A stretch of DNA of 64,000 nt from Syngnathus acus (lineage: Eukaryota; Chordata; Actinopteri; Syngnathiformes; Syngnathidae), in NCBI RefSeq assembly GCF_901709675.1, contig NC_051088.1, positions 4,239,664-4,303,663 of the forward strand. Reading direction: 5' to 3'. Positions 38,045 to 52,215 of this stretch are shown here, piece after piece. Position numbers and translations under genes: made by a program. Position 1 is the stretch's first letter. Each line of letters opens with the position of its first letter. The notes below the pieces were generated by a model that saw only the letters and a program-made list of their open reading frames with translations, was not told the DNA's origin and ran no database searches.

Positions 38045-41000
38045 CTGAGAGTAAAGTTTATTTTCAGTGCCATTCCTTTGCTTTGCGGTCAATATGATAT
38101 TGCTTTCACAAAATGCATTTACCTGGTATAAGCAAGGAAGGGGAGGGGGGAAGCGGGAAGGGGATTGTTATTGCTAATGTGACTGTGAAGGGTCAAGCAT
38201 GTGCCTTATCTCACATCCCGCCTTTTCAATCATGTTCTTGCTATGCATGCAAATGCTGCCCAGTCATAGCCAAACTAATTAGAGTGATGCACTTGGTGCA
38301 ATGAAGAAAAAAAAAAGTATACATCGGAAGTGTTGAAATTTCATTATCGAAACACTTTACCTGCTTTCTTGTCTCTTTCGCTCTCACTGCTTTTCATGGT
38401 GGACTGCCTTCCAAACCCACTACACTTAAAGTAAGTCCACCCCATTCAATTCAATTACTCTACCAGCAGACATTTACTGAGCAGGCCAATTATAATCAAT
38501 GGTAAGTTTGCTTGGCATTAAGCATATCATAATACTAAATCTACGATCAAACATAGTTCAATACTCGAGTTTCTGGAGGGCCTGCCCACCCATTAAGTGT
38601 AGAATTAGACAACTAAGTAAAATCATCTGCCTAAGAAAATGAATGCTTGAGTGAGCTGTTCTGTTTTTCTACCAGTGAGGCTGATTATCATAATCACCAC
38701 CCACACAGATTTTCTCAGTTGTAAACAGCTCGGTTGGCAGACGCGAGAGGACAGCGTCCTAAAACCGAAAGGTAAGCAGACCTGCAGTGTTAGCACAAAT
38801 CAGCTAACAGTGTTAGCAGCATAAGCTTCTGTTAATCATGGATGGCTCAGATAGGTATGGATGGAATTGGTGTTCTTTCAAAATGACCATTACATGAATT
38901 GATGTGTAATTCAGTGTTTGGTGATGAAGTGTTGCCTCGACAGGTGATGATGAAGTCTCAACATGGTTGCTTGCCTTTAGTGTGTTTGTGTAGAGTTGCA
39001 TTGAATCACAGTTGTTTGTGTTTGGCGTTGTGTCCATGTGCCACTAAAACGCTTTTGTTTTCTTGGACACTTTCTTGGCCGCCAAGAAATGTAATAGAGG
39101 AGACGGCCAAATTTCGGCGGGGAACTCTGGAAGAGACATTCTAACGAAAGCCAGTCTTTTTGTTTGCCGAGCAGTATGTGGGGCATTTTAAAAGCTGGTT
39201 GCACTGCATTCCACAGATATGCCCTTGAAATGTGACAATATATTCTGATGATATAGCCATTTTTGATCCTTGGGGAATTTTGACAAGCGCATCCCACAAA
39301 CATTTTAAGACACCTGAGGAATGTTTTAAACTTAAAAAAAAATAGACAAAAATTCTCCTGTTTTTTAATGTTACCTACAATAACTCAACTCTCATAGTAT
39401 TAAGTGCATTCATGCAAAGATACACTTACAATAATAAAGGTGTTATTAAATTGATGGTTCTTTCAACGTGTAAATAGCACTCCAGTTTTATATGTCAGAG
39501 TAGGAAGAAGTCTGTTTTAATTTTGCACATTTGACGAGTTTACTCGCAAAAGACTCCAATAAAAAGCCCAGTGTTTCTCAGGGCACTGCGTTCAAAACTG
39601 ATAATATCACACCATGTGATTTTCATCACATTCTACTGTTCAGTGCTAATGTGAGAAGTATATCACACTTTCAGATGCAAAGCAGCAAAAGGGTGTGATG
39701 AATTGGTCACGATTAAATATACAGTCAGTGCGAGAAGTAACAAATGATAGAAAAACTGGAGAAAAGCTAAATTGCATTTGCACGCTTATTCATCTTCTGC
39801 CATAAATCACATGACTGCTCTTCACAGTCATGTCAATCATGACGATTTCAGTATTCATCATCTGTGACTATCTATATATAGCAGACTAGCATCCTCCTGC
39901 AGATCACTGTATTTGCTTTGTGAAGAGACTGTATCATGTAGATTCAAAATTATGTTTTCAAACCAATGTAAAAAAAATGTACAAGCAGTGCTACTCCTCC
40001 CTCTGATTACTAACTTTGCAACTCCCAGTGAAATGTGAACGTTTTACCTCGATGCTCCTCTTCATTTCAATTTCAAGTTGGACCATTGAGCCCCATCTCT
40101 TCATCTCTGTGTATTTTTGCAGCGTCAATAATAAACCGCAAATCACTTACTGTGTCCCCCTCACAAACATGCCGCAGAAATGAGGTCCCCCCCCCTTCCT
40201 CCCTCCCGCTGCGTGTCTACAAAAGCCTAAGGCTATTACAAACCGAGCACAATATCTTCCGAATTAATTGAAATGTAGCCTAGTATGAGTCTCTTATGTC
40301 TGAGAATGGCTGCAATTCAGATGCAGTGTGTGTGGAGGATTTTCCTTGCGTAAAATGTGTGAGGTTTAGGGACACACACTGTAAATTGACCTGCAAAGTA
40401 AATTATTCATCACACTCATTTTCAATAAATTACTGATAAATGGGCTGAAATGTGGAGCAGAAATTTGTCAGCAACAAAAAAACTAGATATACAAGTGGAG
40501 ATGTTATTTTTAAATAAATATATCTGCAAATTTGAGGACTGCACTGGCACGTGTTAATGAAAATTGTAGTTTTTTTTGGGTGTTTTTTTTTTTTTAGGGG
40601 CCTATCAGGAACCATGGGGAGCTTTATTTATCTGACACAGTTCATGCAAGAAGTAAGTCAATGTGCAAAAAATAATTAAAAGTTCGACATTTAAACGCAG
40701 TTATAAAAAAGACATGTAAAAGCAAAGTATTTGATTGATGATGAAATTATTTTAAAAACGCTTAGAACAACCTTAATCATAGGTTGGGGAAAAAAGCACT
40801 TTTAACTTGGATTTAAAAGCTTTAACACTTTGTTGGTATGTTTGGAATCTTTGTTCATTCATATTATTCACTCTATTAATTGCAGATAGCAGTTAATTGA
40901 CGGACCATATTATACGACGAAGGGAAAAAAACAGCTATTAAGACTGATTTGTGTGTGTGTATTACATATTCCTATTACATAAGGAAGCGTATTATTCAAA

Positions 41001-44000
41001 TGAAATTACCGTTTGGGGATCTATACATGCCAGCTCTTGCATCTAAAATAACCATAATGTATTTATTATGTTAGAACAATATAGGTACAAGATTGACATA
41101 ATGGGATCACACAAAGATGGATTGTTAAGGGTTAATGAAAAGGGTTAGGGTTAGGCAAGTAAAATTCATATGTCTGTGCCGCACACGTTTTCACGCGTCT
41201 CTCGCGGGGAGTTGATAAGCTGTCCCTGTGATATTCAGATATCAGATATTCAGATGTTGATTTTTTTTCTTCTAATGCTGCTAATAAGATTAAAACAAAA
41301 TGCAGCTTTTTTTTTGCTGCGGAATTCAGCAGGAGGGAAATCCTTTGAGGAGCCTTGTTTTAAAGTGCCAGTGGTCTCACTCAGTAAGCAGAGAAGTGGA
41401 TTGGTTGCGAGAGAGATGGGTACAGAAATTAAATTGATGGTGCCACCAGTCGAGGGCTTACTAACGTCTATTAAATCTCTTAAAAAAAAATTGGTAATCC
41501 GCTGAAACCATTTACAAGTTATTTTTGAAGGTCATATCTTGTGTAGATCATGATCGGGAAGGCCTCTCAAATTGATTAAGTGGACATTTTCCCTCAGCTC
41601 AAACGTCATACAAAAATACTTTTGCTTAGTCATTTTTAGATAACCTATGACGACAACTAAATTCGCAGATGCACCGCGCGACCGGCTCATACAAACGTTA
41701 ATCCTGACAGATTTATTGTAGATCAACGACTGGTTTTGTCAGCCGGCATGAATCTGAAAATGACGAATCGGAATAGTTGAAAGAACACGTACACCAAGTG
41801 AATGCGCAGGGAAAACAATTGTGAGCGTTAAAAAATAAATAAAAAATGGAACAGTCTACCTGTACAAATGTAGCAGATTAATCAGATTCATTCAAACGGC
41901 GTTTATCACAAACTGCAGGGGAAATGAGAGACAATTTATTTCTATTACCTGGCCCAGATTCATGGAGAATTATCACTCACATTCACCTCTAGCACCATTA
42001 TCTGCTCAGTAATGAGTGTCTGCCCAGTGGACACAATTGTGTCTTAGCCATAATTGCTCACAGTCGGGTGTTTGCTCCGAGCAGGCTAAATCATTGTTGA
42101 CCCCAAGATGACTGCAGCAATGATTGGTTAAATCTTGTTGTAATCTGTTTGTATTGTGTCAATGAGATTAAAACAAAGACTTGTTGGTAAGCATTAAAAG
42201 GGCCAAATTAAATTATGATTTTTTATTTTTAATAAATGTCGCCATGGGGGTACATTTCCAATACACACAAAGAGCTACTGAGCCTAATTTGATTTTACCT
42301 CCTTTTTGATTTAGTTGCAAATGAAGACATGCATAAACATGGGAGTGTGTGGGATGGCACGGAACAAAGGTCCCCTGCTGGAATGGAACTGGCTTCATTG
42401 CATGCTGATGGCTTGAGAGCTGTGCAGGACGCCCTGTGGTTCTTTTTGTTTTGCATTTATTTGACAGTGGCAATGTGGTTCGGCATTGTTACAAGATAGG
42501 GCAGGAAACGGATGAACTTGAAGCAGGCACAGTTGGCATCTACATGTACATTTATTTATTTATTTTTTATAAATACAATGACAGTAGCGTGGTATTCGAC
42601 TGACTCAATTAAGTTGTGGATTTGAAAAAGAAAAACGGATTGTTTATTTTTAGTCAACACAACTATATTGCTTACAGCTGATTTTGCATTCAAAGTGAGT
42701 TGTCCACAGCACTAAAATGTCACTGGCCATCCTGGGGGAGGCATCCATCCAGTTTTCTATCCTCTCACATTACCAGTGTGGCTAATCAGTGTTGGAGTGT
42801 GATGATAGCAGCAGTCTAATGAGTGAATATAGATCAGCCTGTAGTGATGGATGCTGTTGTCAAGTGATTTGGACCATAATAAATGTTCCCAGGCCAGGTG
42901 GACTCGTCTGGCAGCAGGAGACTGTACGCACAGCGGCTTCTCAGTCATACCTCTTGGCTCAGTCGGGCCACACGCCAAAATCTTGCTCCTCTCCCGCCTC
43001 CAGCAGCTTCATACAATTGGACAATTATGGATGAGCAATAAAGTCAAAATACATTATTAAGCGAACCCTCATTGCACAGCTGCATGGAATACTGGTATAG
43101 TGTTTTTGTCTCGCTTTAGTTTGCGAGAACAGATGCAAATGAAGCATGGGCTTCCATAATTGGCTGCGGGTGGATTGTGGATCATACATAGCACTGCTTT
43201 ATCCACTGTATCGCTCCAAACAAGCAGAGGAATGTAAACAGCTTCCTGTGGACCCATGTGGCACATTTCACTGGGCCATTTGCTTTATATTTTAACCCTC
43301 TGAAAGCATGTTTTATCATTAGCATTTTAAACCTCCAGGAAGTGATTATAATTTGAAATTATTAAAGGTTTGTGTCAGTTTCTTGGTTTCTTGTTTATAA
43401 AAATTCTCAATGATTTATTTCAAGCTGGGAATAGGATATCTACTGGTCTGTAAATATAAATAAATAAATGAGTGTACGTATTTGTGATGTCTAAAACATT
43501 TGGCATGAAACACAGAAACAAGAGTTACATGTAACTGAGAAAGAAGAGTTGTGTTCAGTATATTTGACTCTCGGAGGGAAAAAAGTCACAACTTTACAGA
43601 AAATATTTTTATAAATTGTTAGGTATGCAGGACTACATGATAAATATTTTAATGCAAGAGTCCTGCACATTTTTCAAAGTGAATCTGCAAGTGTATAGCT
43701 TTACTTATAGTATGGCAAGCAAGAAGGGACATTAATTTAATGCAGGAACTCGTTATATCAAGAAAAGAAAAGACGGAGGCCACAAACTCCTTTGCACATC
43801 TAAAATATTTTTTTAAAATAATTTTCATATTGTCATTAAAAACATCAAATCAAATACAGTAGTTTCATCCTAGATCGGCTTTTAATTGACTGGCCTCATG
43901 CCCTTCGTCTATTGAGCACTTCTCAGTCATAAAGTCTTGGCCTGCGTCTTGGCCTGTTTCCGTCTCCAGCTGCGAGGTCATTGATGTGTGCTCGATGCAC

Positions 44001-44826
44001 AAAGTATTCTGGTAAACAGTAACAGATTGGAGCCCAGCCCCATGGACAACCAGATTGAGATGGAAAAGCCAGCCAAATGCTTTCAGAACGTCACAGATAG
44101 TTGCTATTGTTGAGTCGACCATCACAAATAGATTTTATGCGGATGTATAAATGCCTAACTCACGAGCGGGCACTGTACAATAATTGCCAGCCAATATAGA
44201 AGAAGAAAAATTCATGTAATTGAAACTCGATTGCCTAAATTTGATTTATCAGTAAGAGTATGTATCAGTGCTTGGTTCTAGTATCAGTGACTGCTCAAGA
44301 ATAGAGTACTCCTGGTATCGGTCTGAAAAATAAGTGGTATTGAACATCCCTAACCTTTAGCCTCCTAAACATTAGTAAGCGCTAATCTTTTGGACAACTG
44401 GTCCCCGGCGATCTCTGGTTTAATTGTTTGGCCTTTCGTAGAGGATTTCCAGAAAATGAGACAAAAGTAGCCAAGTTGGTCTCTCGTGAAGGAAAACAAA
44501 CGTATGATTAGTCAGAAGATGGTTCAATTCATCAGGCTATTTATGAGCAGATCATCAGATAAATGCTTTGGTAAGAAGAGGCTGGGCAGTGTGCAGTGAT
44601 TGATTTGATTGTCACGTAATCCAATAAGCGAATGTGGCTTCTGCATTGCAGCGCTGCAAAACAGAGATGCATCACAGAGAGGGGAAAGCGCTTTTGAAAT
44701 GACACGCTCATGGGAACTCGGCCGTGCCAATACGTATATCTGTTCCATCGTAATTGTGTTTTGCATGGCGTTGAAAAATCTCTTGGGATGCTTTCATTTG
44801 GATTTTATTGATGGGTGTTACTGATC

Positions 44827-44880
44827 CGTGTGTGTGTGCGTGTGTATGTGTGTTTGTATGTGTGTGGTGCGTGTGTGTCT
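44827..44880. repeat. Imperfect TG-rich microsatellite
   Basis: TG units broken by TGCG, TATG and TTTG steps. Confidence 0.85.
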
Positions 44881-45248
44881 CAAACTACAATCATTTGGGG
44901 ATTAGCAAGTGATGGAATGGTTTTATAGGTAGGCTATAATCCTGAGTTGATTTCATAACGTTTTTTTTTTTTTTTAACTGTTTTGTCCGCAGTACACTCA
45001 ATTTAATTTCAGCACATTCAATTTACATGGCTTTGACCTGGGTTTAGGTACCCTTGACTCTCGGTAAGAAAGGAAAATTACGGGCGACGATATTTAAAGA
45101 AACACCCACGTGCCTATTTTAATTGTCACTGTGGTCGTTTAGCTCTTAATGAGGATGTTAAGTCTCCGTTTCGACTTTGAAATGTAAAGAATATAAGAAT
45201 ATATCCTGCCGATCCTGCTTTCTTTTTCTTCAAACACGTATTATCATT

Positions 45249-45375
45249 TCAAAGTCAAAGTCAAAGTCTGCTTTATTGTCAATTTCATCACATGCCAAAA
45301 CACAAAGAAATCGAAATTACGTTCCCACTATCCCACGGTGACAAGACACAGTATATATCGCACATGCAGGTTAAA
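45249..45375 (-). mobile_element. LINE 3' end fragment
   Basis: (TCAAAG)n hexamers at 45249-45268, then TCTGCTTTATTGTCAATTTC and AAACACAAAGAAATCGAAAT and CCCACTATCCCACGGTGAC. The arrangement (hexamer tail, then CTTTATTGTCA and a GAAAT word) parallels the 3' end of the LINE at 28012. Only the untranslated end is present. Confidence 0.55.
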
Positions 45376-45896
45376 AATAGAAAGCCTCCTCACTCCCACC
45401 ATCAGCTTTTCTTTCTATGCCACCTCCTCTATCTCCCATTATCACCCTGTTTTCAACACACCCCTCTCCTTTGCCTCCTCCTGCAGCGCTCACGCTGTCT
45501 ATATTCCACCGCACACACATGCTAGTCAAACATGTTTTTTGGGGTTTTGTTTGGTCCATGTGATATTTTTAGCCATATCATCTGCTGCTCAGTTCATTGT
45601 GTTTCTGTGGTAACCCCCAGGCTATAACTGATGCTTCCATGTTAAGTCATTTTAAGTTTTGCATTACTGGTGTGTTACCAAACCGTTTCTTTTTCTATTT
45701 TTATAGTATTCTGTACAAATGATTGATAATCTAAAGCTCCATTTATTTTCTGTTATTTCAAACACGTCTACTATAGCAGAGGCTAAACTACTCCCCTCTC
45801 TCCATCACTTTGAATCATGCTTTCATTACCAATTAAATTACTGTAAGCTATTGCAACATACCCTCAGATCCACTCAAAATGTTTTTGTTGAATGTA

Positions 45897-46720
45897 CCGT
45901 AATTTTCGGACTATAAGTCGCGTTTTTTTTCATAGTTTGGGTGGGGGGGCGACTTATACTCAGGAGCGACTTATATATGTTTTTTTTTCACAAATTTCTA
46001 CTTGATCATTAACACATCACTTACTTACAAGTATAGTTGACCACTTCACATGTTATTTTTAGTATAGTTGATCACTTCACATGCTTTGATATCTTTATCT
46101 TGAACATATTCAAAACATGAAAACTAGAGAGAAAAAATCAAATAAAGTAATTAACACTTTAAAGCGCCATATCCTCTGGACATGTCCCCTGTCACCAGGA
46201 TGACATAAAGGACGAGAAATTTGATCGATGGATTTAATGATTTGGAGTGACACAAATGGTTTGATAATATTGTTGTTTATGTGATAGTTATTTAAAATAT
46301 AGTTTATATATCGTTGTATGGGCCTGTGGAATAATTTGAACTGCGGCGCGGCACACGGCATTGTTGACAAAGGACGATCGATAAAAGACGAGAAATTTGA
46401 TCGATGGATTTAATGATTTGGAGTGACACAAATGGTTTTATAAACGTGTTATTTATGTAATAGTTTTTTTAAATAACTGAATGTTACGTCAGGCCCGTTC
46501 TCAGCTCCTCGTTTGTATTTGTCACGTTAGCATACCATATCGTTTAGCCTGTTGTTGCTCGTTCATGTCTGTTCTTGGTGTTGGATTTTGTCGAATAAAT
46601 TGCCCCCCAAAATGCGACTTATACTCCGGAGCGACTTATATATGTTTTTTTCACATTTTTGGGCATTTTATGGCTGGTGCGACTTATACTTCGGTGCGAC
46701 TTATAGTCCGAAAATTACGG
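45897..46720. mobile_element. pogo-like non-autonomous element, 824 bp
   Basis: The outer 20 bases are CCGTAATTTTCGGACTATAA at both ends (inverted), flanked by TA (45895-45896 and 46721-46722). GCGACTTATACT(C/T)CGG(A/T)GCGACTTATA units lie inside each end, as in the 169-bp MITE at 27727. The middle carries a 52-bp exact duplication (46211-46262 and 46387-46438) and a 23-bp near-duplication (46030-46052 and 46061-46083). No transposase motif seen. Confidence 0.8.
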
Positions 46721-47040
46721 TACTCAATTTTTCTTTGTCAAACGGTTGCTCAAACACAAAATCATTTGGATCCAGATGCATTTTTTTAGGGAGATGTGTT
46801 GTCTACTTACAAAACTGTATCTGAATCCAGATCATTTTATTTCGTACAACCACTTGAGGAAATAAAGTCAATTGGCACAGCTGTTTTTTTTCTTTCCCGT
46901 CCAGACATCACTGGCCTGACTCCAGCGAATTCAAATTGCCTCTGCGTGGCTTTTTATTGGCACACAGAAAAAAGAACACATCACTCAATCATATCAATTT
47001 TAAAGTCTTTGCACTGGTTTCCAGTTCGTTTTTGTATTGA

Positions 47041-47063
47041 CATTATTATTATTATTATTATTA

Positions 47064-47094
<31 letters not shown>

Positions 47095-47096
47095 AA
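47041..47096. repeat. ATT trinucleotide repeat
   Basis: (ATT)n with one GTT interruption, about 18 units. Confidence 0.92.
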
Positions 47097-49554
47097 ATCA
47101 ATTCACATATTTTTTTTCCTCCAATGTAGGCTATTTGTCCAACAATCGTCACAATATTATATTGCTTTTATGTCTGCCTAAACATCTCATTTTTTCCTTT
47201 ATGCTGGGTTAAGCACTTTGGTCAGTTATAATGATAGATTGGATTGGAACTCATTGTAATGTTCTTGTTTCTCTTCCACCACCATCACTTCAACCGGTCC
47301 TCTCCTAAAATGATCAGAGCTACCTACAGTACAAAACCCTTTTTAAAATCGACGGTTTCCTCCACGCTGACACGTTTTTCCAAGATGGCATGCAATCTGA
47401 GTAAAGGGAGCACACAATTTCGTACTTGCTATTTGGGCTTTTAGCAAAATGAAACATTGCAATCTCATGAGATTCAACAACACGCGTGATACATTCGTGT
47501 GATCTTACTTAAATCAACTCCATAGTGTTCTCTTCTCACTGTCTCCATCACACCTGTTGAGACTCAAATTCAACAGGGTGACATGTTAATCATGCTCACG
47601 TGCAAGGCTATGAATGGCGGTGTCTGCGGCCACTCTGAAATAGCACTCGGCTTTTACTTGCCGTGTTTGTCAGCTTTTGGTTTGCGGTGAGCATAGCGAC
47701 CGCGTGTGAAGCTTTCAAAATGCGCCTCCTCTCCGCTGTGTCTTTATAAAGAAATGTATGTATGTGTTTATCAGAGTGAATGCCTCCAGACAGGCTCTTC
47801 TCGACAGGCTCTTTTCCTGCGAGGCTCTTCTTGTCGCCCATCCATTATCAGCCTCTTTTTTCCAGAAAGTTAATAATGGACTCTCTTGTTTTTCTTTTCA
47901 CACACAGCAATGCGTCAGTCAACTTTTAAGTATGTGCGCAACACGTGGGTAGCATTGTTTGGAGGCTTTTTTCTTTTTTTAATTTGTTTTGGTAATTCGA
48001 TTGAAAAGCACGCTGGCGGAAAAAAAAAATGCGTAAAATGATGCTGTGCGCATCAAAGATGCACGAGTCGCCGACGGAGTGTCATTGTTGCCAGGAGAGG
48101 CAGACAGGCATGGAGATAGCACTGACATTCATATAAACAATGAATGGAAGCATGAAACATTCATCTATCACAGCTCTATCTCATTTGTACTGTACTGCCA
48201 ACATCCATTATTCAACACGTGATGAGTGTACTGCCAGCAAAAGAAAGGAAGCAAATGTGGATAATAGACAGAATGCTTCAAAAATGTTGGTTTGATGCAA
48301 AAAAACTACTCATAAGACATTATTGGAAGTCTACAGTTTGAGTATTGGCTAGCTCATTATTTCCTAACGAATAAATGTGAATTCATGTTCGGGTTGTTGG
48401 CCGTGCAGTATTGTTTATGTAACTGAACTTGAAATGACCGCGCAAATCTTCTGGCAAAGCGCCGGGCAGTCATTTGTGGATAAAAACAAATGGTAGTAAA
48501 GCGCACAGTGTGGACTCCTCACAAAACCTTTTATTGGTTAACAGTCAATAACATTGGTTTAAAAGCAATTAAAATACATCCACCCCTCCATTCTCTGTAC
48601 CGCTTATCCTCTGTGACAATTGATTTGAATGTAAAATGTGTAAATGATAGAAAAACCGCAATTAGGACACTGATTGCACTGCAATTTGGTCACTTACCAT
48701 TTGAAAGGAGATTGCGTTCAAGATGGTAATGGTTTTGGAGAGATAATTTTCGCTGCAACATCAAAAATTATTACTCGCAATAATAATGGCGTGTCAACTT
48801 GAAAAAAAAAACACTGGGGTCCATGAATGTTTAAAAAAAGGACGTGCAGCTTTGACCTTTGCCCTCAGGTTCCTTGTAGCTTCTGCGCCAGATCTAAAAA
48901 TTACATGACATATTTTAGGTTCAATATTAATGATTAACATTTGTTCTGAGTTTTGTCAGACGTCTTTATCATGTGGTGGAAGTTTGGGGCTGTACAGCTC
49001 GTTATAGTGTCGTTTTTTATTCATTCAACCTACATAAAAGAGCCTCTTGAGGTAAGATATTTTTATTTTTCACACCTCCTCATCACCCCACTTTTCTTTT
49101 TGTTTGACAACCTCAGAATATAATGACTGTTCAAGTGGACAGAGTTGTTAGCAGACCCCAAAGGGAAAAGAAAACTCAAAGTCCAGAGAGGATGAAGCAC
49201 TTGGATAATGACCTCGAGGCAGGCTCCAAAATAAGTGTGTCTGTCTCTCACCTTTCCTGACTGCCCAGGTAGCTGGTAGGGTCACAGTCTTGCTTTTGAT
49301 TGGTGCACGGTCGCCATGGCTGACGCATTTGGATAGGCAGTGATTGGTTAAAAGCAAAGCCCTGACAGGGTGTTCCAAATTGACGAGGACTGACTTTTAC
49401 ACCCCTGACCCCTTTCCGTGAGATCCTGTCCCAATGAAGTGGCTGGGAGGGGGGAGTGCTATTTTTAGTATTGGGGTCAGCATGAGTGTTGAAAAGAGAC
49501 AATGGAGAAGAAACATAGAAAGTGTGATCGCAATTGGTAAGGATGATGCAATAC

Positions 49555-49630
49555 AAAATTATATATATATATATATTATATTTATATATTATTATTATTA
49601 TATATATTTTTAGACATATTGTGGAGCCCT

Positions 49631-49663
<33 letters not shown>

Positions 49664-49715
49664 ATATATGTATATATATGTATATATATACACAAACACA
49701 TATATATACACACAT
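49555..49715. repeat. AT-rich and TG compound repeat
   Basis: (AT)n, (ATT)n and (TG)n tracts separated by short unique stretches such as TTTTTAGACATATTGTGGAG. Confidence 0.85.
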
Positions 49716-51057
49716 TCATTGTGTACGATAATAGTGCTTTTTTTTTCCCGAATGTATGATTCTTGGACATAAAAGATGCAGAGTGTTGTACGTGGGAGAG
49801 TTGTATAAGTGAGGAGGCGCAGAAAGGGATGATAGGTCAAGTAGCCCTGATTATGTAAAAAGATTCAGGGAGTTGGTTACACATTTTGCCGTACTTTCTG
49901 AGAAATTAGATTATGGGAACATCACACTGAGGGGCGTACTCCAAATGTGCTGATTGAGTAAGTGAGGCATGTCATTTGTATTCACTTTTCGCCTTGATTT
50001 AATCAGAATTTCACTGCCTCTGAGGTTTTATCTCAACTTCATTTCTGTTATTATTTAAACCTTCTTCTCACTCTGACTCTCATCTTTCCTCTGAAACCAC
50101 ACACATCTCCAATTCTTAATTTTCTCCTTGGCAAGCTTTGGCTGAGTTCTTGGCTGCATGAGCAGCAACACCAACAGCAGTTTAGCCTCAGATAATGTTG
50201 GAGGTGCAGAGATACATGGCCTTGGCAAATGTGCCTACACTGTGTTTTAGACTTGATTTGTACTATTACTTTTACCGGCGCATTATGCGAGGGGATTTAT
50301 GACTTTCTGGCACCTTTGAAGGCATATACTACGCAGTTTTGTCAAAGGAGGCAGGTCCGTGATTAGTTCTACCCTAAAGACAGATATTTCTACCATAGAC
50401 CGACAACTTATCCATACATTGAGTATTTGTCACTTGTCTTTTCTATTTCATCATTCTTTTATTCATCACCCCCACGAGTCATTCTGGCCCGTTGAAAGCA
50501 AAAGAAGACATATAAAGGAAACGGAATGAGAACACTCTCCGCCCACATCGATGAACAAACATCTGATCTGAGTCATAACTAGACCAAAACGCTCTTCTTT
50601 TTTTTGAAGCACTGATAGATGAAGAGCAGTCATAGCGACAACAAACAAATAAGAAAAAAGGACAAAGGGCATCCGGTGAGGAGCATTGATTAGCAAAGAC
50701 ACAAATGTTAACTGATAACAGACTGTGAATCAAGTCGGTCTCGAAGAATGTGAGAAATGGACAAATGAGGCGATGGAAGACGGATGATTTCCCAGAGGGG
50801 ATGGAGATGGATGAGTGAAAAAGACATTGTCGATGGAGAAGGCAGTAGAGAGAAAATGAGCACTTAATTGAAGTATTTTTGATTGAAAGATGTATACAGT
50901 AGCTGCTTGCCCTGAGGAAAGTCAGTCTGTTTTGGCAATCAATGCCCATGAGCAAGGCGGAGAACACTCTGTCATGTATTCCTACAAGTACGTGTGCACC
51001 TGATCCTACACTGGACTGTAATTACCGTTTTAATTAATTTAATTAATTGTATTACAC

Positions 51058-51336
51058 CATGGGTGTCAAACTCATTTTTGTCGTGGGCCGCATCGTAGTC
51101 ATAGTTTCCTTCTGAGGGCCATTAGGCCTGTCAACCCAAATAAATGTATGAACGTTTCATGTTATATCCAGTATAGGCTACTCAACAAACTGATGAATAA
51201 CGAGTTTTTCAATCAGAAACTAGTAAAAACTGTTAAAAAAATTTAAAAGATGAAGTGAAATAAAAATTGTTAGCAACATCTCTAATTTTAATAGTGAAGA
51301 TAAATTTGGCCCACGGGCCAGGGTTTGACATCCCTG
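51058..51336 (-). mobile_element. hAT-type MITE with 8-bp target duplication
   Basis: Starts CATGGGTGTCAAACTCATTT and ends GGGTTTGACATCCCTG. TATTACAC flanks both sides exactly (51050-51057 and 51337-51344). In inverse orientation to the copies at 5392 and 35341, with the CGTGGGCCGCAT subterminal motif. Confidence 0.85.
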
Positions 51337-51829
51337 TATTACACCATATAATAAGAATATGAGGTATCCAAAGTACACTAAATTAGTTTAACAGCCATGG
51401 GAAATTTTCTGTTTAACGTTGTTCTTTTTTTTCTATTCATCACAATCTCGGGAGTCTTAATAGGATTAGGCCAATTTTTATTTTCCTCGCCTGTAATGAG
51501 ATTTGGGGGGTGGCGGGGGGGAATGCTGCTACTTAGTGCGTCTCCCAGCTAATACACAAACACAAATATGTGTTTTGGATACCATGTGCTTCGTTACAAA
51601 GGTCAAAAGTGAGACAATGTTCGAGCATCGTTTTCGCACGATAATGCAGGAATAAAAATAAGTTTTGCGGTTACACTATTGTACGGCGCCAAATTCTTGG
51701 CTAGTAATCTGGCATCATATTGTCACCAGTGTTTTGTCGCTAAGGAAACTGTGAGAGAATCCAGGTTTGTTTGAAACTAAAGATTGCGTCTTCTAAAATA
51801 GGTTATAAATGGCACGCATATACAGTACA

Positions 51830-52215
51830 AGGCACGAATTATTGGTACCCTTTGCTTCAAACTCACAATACTTACTGAAATACCTTGCAAGGGATAGAGG
51901 CCACTGTGCGAATTGGAACCTTCAAAGCAGCAGAAATTATTCCGTAGCTTTCCCCAGATTTGTGCCTCAGGACAATTAAGCTGTAGGAACCTCTGAAGGG
52001 TGATCCGTGGAAACATGAGGCACCTGAGCTCAATTTTGAGGCTGTGTATCCTTTGAAAGTTCTACTCTTAATAAATGTGTCCCCTGCCCTCTAAAAATTT
52101 TTTTGTCATTATAGGGCGTTGTGTGTAGAATTTAGAGAAAAAATAATTTTGGAAAAAGGCTTTAACATAACAAAATCTGGGAAAAGTGAAGCACTATTAA
52201 TCAAAGCACTGTAAT
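51830..52215. mobile_element. Tc1-like transposon relic (3' part)
   Basis: GAAACATGAGGCACCTGAGC, AATTTTGAGGCTGTGTATCC, TTAATAAATGTGTCCCC, TCATTATAGGGCGTTGTGTG, GGCTTTAACATAACAAAATC and AAGTGAAGCACTATTAATCA occur in this order. They match the 3' region of a Tc1-like family widespread in fish, recalled from general knowledge. The terminal repeat is not clear. Confidence 0.5.

Noticed and set aside
37822-38092. Arg-Glu or Ser-Leu repeat frames
   Set aside because: Products of the CT/TA microsatellite.
41437-41450. ATGGTGCCACC considered as part of the second kcnd3 coding exon (YGDMVPKT)
   Set aside because: The preceding codons are not YGD and the following ones read PV rather than KT, so it is not that exon.
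43865-44125. Minus-strand 86-codon ORF
   Set aside because: No recognisable motif. Length is within chance expectation for a window of this size.
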